Origin: Gimesia fumaroli
GTDB lineage: Bacteria; Planctomycetota; Planctomycetia; Planctomycetales; Planctomycetaceae
Direction: 5' to 3'
Length of the DNA stretch: 64,000 nucleotides
NCBI RefSeq assembly: GCF_007754425.1
Contig: NZ_CP037452.1
Coordinates: forward strand, 868,001-932,000
Below the pieces are notes generated by a model, which ran no database searches, was not told the DNA's origin, and saw only the letters and a program-made list of their open reading frames with translations. Made by a program: the position numbers and the translations under genes. Shown in pieces: positions 61,673-64,000 of the stretch; position 1 is the first letter of the stretch; each line of letters begins with the position of its first letter.

Positions 61673-63046
61673 TTAATACTCACGACGTTTCAGGATACCC
61701 GGCAGTGGAACAGGGTAGGAGCCATCGGCGCGAGCGAGAACAGGCGCGGGTGAGTCCATCGTCAGTTTGTCGACATCCGGAGCGAATTCCTGTTCGCAGT
61801 TGAGCATTTCGTCGTAGGTGACGACCTGTCCGGTGTGAGCGGCCATACGTCCCATCGAAGTGACCAGGCTGGCTTCCGCACCGCGTCTGACTTCGTTGTA
61901 GGGCTGATCGTTTCGAATCGCGCTGATCAGGTCATCCCATTCCACCTGATACGGATTCGGTTCTGGTTGCGGGTAAGCCCAGAGGAGGTTGTCTTTATCT
62001 TCGTTATAGCCTTTATAGATTCGCGACTTGGCGGGATGATGCGCCGACGTGGAAATCACGGCGAGCCCTTTTGTGCCATGTGCAAAGCTGGCAAATTTCT
62101 GCCGGCAGCCAGGAATCGTACGGCCGCGGAGGAACATTTTGGTTCCGTCGGCGAACGTGTATTCGACGCTGTAGCTGTCGAAGTTCTGGTCGACATTATC
62201 ACCACGATAGTGACGTCCGCCGGATCCATCGGCACGAACGGGCCAGGCATTTTTCATCCAGCAACTTTCGTCGATGTTGTGAATCAGGAAGTCACTGAAA
62301 CCGCCACCACTGGCCCAGAGGAACCCGTGGAATCGGGAGATCTGATACATCAAATCACTCATGTCAGTCGTATTGGGGCCGGTAGCTGCGGAACCTGTGG
62401 GACCCGCCATACGGTAGGCGCGGAGTTCGAGGACATCGCCGATCTGACCATCCTGGATGCGGTCGTACAATTCCTGTCGCGCTTTACAGTGACGGCACAT
62501 CAAGCCGACGCCGACTTTGAGGTTTTTCTCTTCCGATTTTTTCGCCAGCTCGAGCATCTTACGAGTGCTCGGGCCGTCCACGGTGATCGGTTTTTCCATG
62601 AAGACATTGATGCCTTTTTCGATGGCGTAGCCGAAGTGGACCCAGCGAAATGCAGGTGGAGTGACAAGCAGAACGATGTCGCCGGGGCTGAGGCAGCTGA
62701 TTGCTTTTTCGTATCCGTCGAAGCCGATGAATTTCTGATCGTCGGGAACGTCGACTTTATCGCCGAATTGTTTTTTGAGGCTGTTGTAGCTGGTATTCAG
62801 ACGATGGTCGAAGACGTCAGCCATAGCGACCAGTTTGATGGGGCCGCTGGTGGTGGAGAGTGCGTTGGCGGCGGCTCCGGTTCCACGTCCGCCACATCCG
62901 ACGAGGGCAATTTTGATGGTGCTTTCATCGGCGGCATAGACATGTGGAATTGCCGTTCCGGCTAATACAGAAGCCCCGGCTGCGAGTTTACTTGAATTCT
63001 TTAAAAAGTCGCGGCGTGATGAGACATTCTTGGGCGCTTCACTCAT
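61673..63046 (-). CDS. Tat-exported Gfo/Idh/MocA-family oxidoreductase
   Basis: A twin-arginine signal (SSRRDFLKNSSKLAAGASVL, residues 9-28) precedes the Rossmann domain IKIALVGCGGRGTGAAANAL (about 44-63) and the substrate-binding EKPITVDGP (about 145-153, with the family's Glu-Lys-Pro). The C-terminal alpha/beta domain is complete. Planctomycetes export many such enzymes, probably for oxidation of sugars or inositols. 457 residues. Upstream there are three ATCTGATT-like motifs, and a terminator follows. Confidence 0.9.
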   Translation of the reverse strand: MSEAPKNVSSRRDFLKNSSKLAAGASVLAGTAIPHVYAADESTIKIALVGCGGRGTGAAANALSTTSGPIKLVAMADVFDHRLNTSYNSLKKQFGDKVDVPDDQKFIGFDGYEKAISCLSPGDIVLLVTPPAFRWVHFGYAIEKGINVFMEKPITVDGPSTRKMLELAKKSEEKNLKVGVGLMCRHCKARQELYDRIQDGQIGDVLELRAYRMAGPTGSAATGPNTTDMSDLMYQISRFHGFLWASGGGFSDFLIHNIDESCWMKNAWPVRADGSGGRHYRGDNVDQNFDSYSVEYTFADGTKMFLRGRTIPGCRQKFASFAHGTKGLAVISTSAHHPAKSRIYKGYNEDKDNLLWAYPQPEPNPYQVEWDDLISAIRNDQPYNEVRRGAEASLVTSMGRMAAHTGQVVTYDEMLNCEQEFAPDVDKLTMDSPAPVLARADGSYPVPLPGILKRREY

Positions 63047-63100
63047 TATTGGGGCTCCTTGGTAGTTGATAGAAAGTAGATCAAAGCAGGTTGTAAATTT

Positions 63101-63212
63101 ATCTGATCAGCTGATTGAAACAGGCATGCGGAATCAAGGCTGTTTTCTCTGTCTATGTAAGCATACGAAAAGAAATCAGATAATGACAAAGGACATATAA
63201 TAATATCTGATT
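63101..63212. promoter_or_regulatory. ATCTGATT motifs upstream of the Gfo/Idh gene
   Basis: ATCTGAT at 63101, AATCAGATA at 63174-63182 and TATCTGATT at 63204-63212. The last two form a 9-bp inverted repeat with a 21-base loop. They lie 55-166 bases before the minus-strand ATG at 63046 and may be operator sites. Nothing else was found in 63047-63378 except the terminator at 63310. Confidence 0.4.
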
Positions 63213-63309
63213 ATATCAATGCGAAAGAGGCACTTGCAACTTGATAGTGTGCATGACTCATGGGAAAGAGGAGAGTGCCGACTGCGGTAAAAGGCACGGT
63301 ATGAAGAAA

Positions 63310-63344
63310 AACAGCCGAAGGTCAGGGGCTAACCTTCGGCTGTT
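63310..63344 (-). terminator. Terminator downstream of the DUF1571 gene
   Basis: AACAGCCGAAGGT and ACCTTCGGCTGTT pair perfectly over 13 bases around a nine-base loop. On the minus strand the stem runs into TTTTTC. It is 34 bases after the stop. Confidence 0.88.
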
Positions 63345-63378
63345 GATTTATAAGAGAAGTTAATTTATATGGTCGTGC

Positions 63379-64000
63379 TTAGAAGTTATAAGCAGGGTTT
63401 TTGGGATCGAAGTCAGCGTCACTTAATCCGACGTTGGTGCGGATGTTTGTGTAGGTGTATTCTTCGACTAATTCCGGCTTAGGATTTCTTCTGGTGGGCC
63501 AGTCGTACTGTTCGACTCGGACCGGAAGGTTCGTTGCTTTGTCGATGTACAATCTTGTCATCTGGAAGCGAATTCCCTGCTTTTGTTGCGGGTAGCTGGT
63601 CTGCAGAACTTTGCACTGCAGGTTGCCGAGCTTGGCATCCGGGAAGTATTTGACGGAGACGCCTGCTTCAATTTGACGTTCTTCTTTCCATTGTTTCAGA
63701 ATCTGATACAGCATTTTTCGAATGCCGATGGTTGTGATCGGGTAACGACTTTCGTCCATTGCCTGAGGGCTGTTTGGTTGGAGAGAGACAGTACCGACCA
63801 GACCTTTGATTCCGGTTTCGTGGGCCAGGATCTGGTTCCCGTTTCGGCCGTGGAAATAAATGACTTCTCGGCCGGTATGTGGTTTTTGAAAGTTGAGATA
63901 AACGCTCAATGGTTTTTCACGAAACTTAATTTGCATGGTATGTGTGGCCTGCATTTTTCGGCCTACTTTTTCCCGTTTGATGAAGGTCGCCTGAAAATCT
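63379..64000 (-). CDS. DUF1571-family protein, 5' end beyond the window
   Basis: The frame stays open to the window edge, so the protein is longer than the 207 residues seen; an internal ATG lies at 63954. FIKREKVGRKMQATHTMQIK, FREKPLSVYLNFQKPHTGREVIYFHG and the C-terminal LSDADFDPKNPAYNF match DUF1571, a family frequent in Planctomycetes and often exported. The expected signal peptide would lie outside the window. The function is unknown. Confidence 0.82.
   Translation of the reverse strand, partial: DFQATFIKREKVGRKMQATHTMQIKFREKPLSVYLNFQKPHTGREVIYFHGRNGNQILAHETGIKGLVGTVSLQPNSPQAMDESRYPITTIGIRKMLYQILKQWKEERQIEAGVSVKYFPDAKLGNLQCKVLQTSYPQQKQGIRFQMTRLYIDKATNLPVRVEQYDWPTRRNPKPELVEEYTYTNIRTNVGLSDADFDPKNPAYNF

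Noticed and set aside
61835-62965. 376-codon plus-strand frame opposite the Gfo/Idh gene
   Set aside because: The minus-strand protein has a complete Tat signal and Rossmann domain; the antisense frame has neither start signal nor motif.
1-64000. CRISPR arrays, rRNA operons or prophage
   Set aside because: No regularly spaced repeats, no rRNA sequence and no structural phage genes were seen.

Overview
The window reads as chromosomal DNA of a planctomycete, most like Gimesia (formerly Planctomyces) maris and relatives. This is inferred from the gene families: two DUF1559 prepilin-like proteins ending in H-x9-DG motifs, a 1286-residue ThuA/PVC-dehydrogenase/HEAT/heme-binding protein, a DUF1571 protein, Tat-exported Gfo/Idh oxidoreductases, many secreted hydrolases, an ECF41 sigma factor and numerous monocistronic genes. 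No rRNA operon, phage or CRISPR array is visible. There is one tRNA (Glu, TTC).

Layout. 0-9 kb: a secreted thioredoxin/serine-protease fusion, an isochorismatase-ThuA fusion, and secreted carbohydrate or lipid hydrolases (GH5-like, sialidase-like, ceramidase-like). 9-11.6 kb: an ATP-grasp-like protein with a flippase. 11.6-14.6 kb: a long leader, then three tandem paralogues encoding small exported STN-domain proteins. 14.7-18.6 kb: the giant PVC heme-binding protein. 18.7-24 kb: an M50-like membrane protein, an esterase, a LysE/GAP-type membrane protein and small DUF proteins, two of which look like immunity proteins. 24-28.4 kb: an SDR39U1 epimerase, a wax-synthase-like MBOAT cluster with overlapping genes, and a carboxymuconolactone decarboxylase/ECF41 sigma pair behind a recognisable ECF41 promoter. 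28.6-32 kb: two mirror-image DUF1559/lipoprotein pairs. 33.8-36.3 kb: an enolase-superfamily enzyme, a cupin and an HpcH/HpaI aldolase that look like sugar-acid catabolism. 36.4-39 kb: a minus-strand set of pyrF, an AlkA-like glycosylase and a YhdH-type oxidoreductase. 39.3-48.8 kb: radical SAM/SPASM protein, rhamnogalacturonan acetylesterase-like protein, a single-heme-motif protein, an MBL hydrolase, a large RND/MMPL transporter, an esterase and rsmD. 49-55.8 kb: FHA protein, response regulator with a zinc ribbon, HU, csrA, tRNA-Glu, a DegT-type aminotransferase, a CobW-like GTPase and mutY. 55.9-59.7 kb: an AT-rich island of three unknown genes beside a complete IS4-family element. 60-64 kb: an orphan mraZ with palindromic operator-like sites, a small unknown gene, a Gfo/Idh oxidoreductase and a truncated DUF1571 gene.

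Between the genes the window carries dispersed repeats. The main one is a 123-141 bp element with GTAGGGGC/GCCCCTAC ends. One full copy lies in each of the four convergent intergenic gaps longer than 150 bp, always in the same orientation; a fifth, decapitated copy abuts the right end of the IS element. The clearest regulatory signals are the ECF41 promoter at 26893-26919, the mraZ promoter with a palindrome filling its spacer at 60798-60826, and the csrA promoter at 51404-51432.
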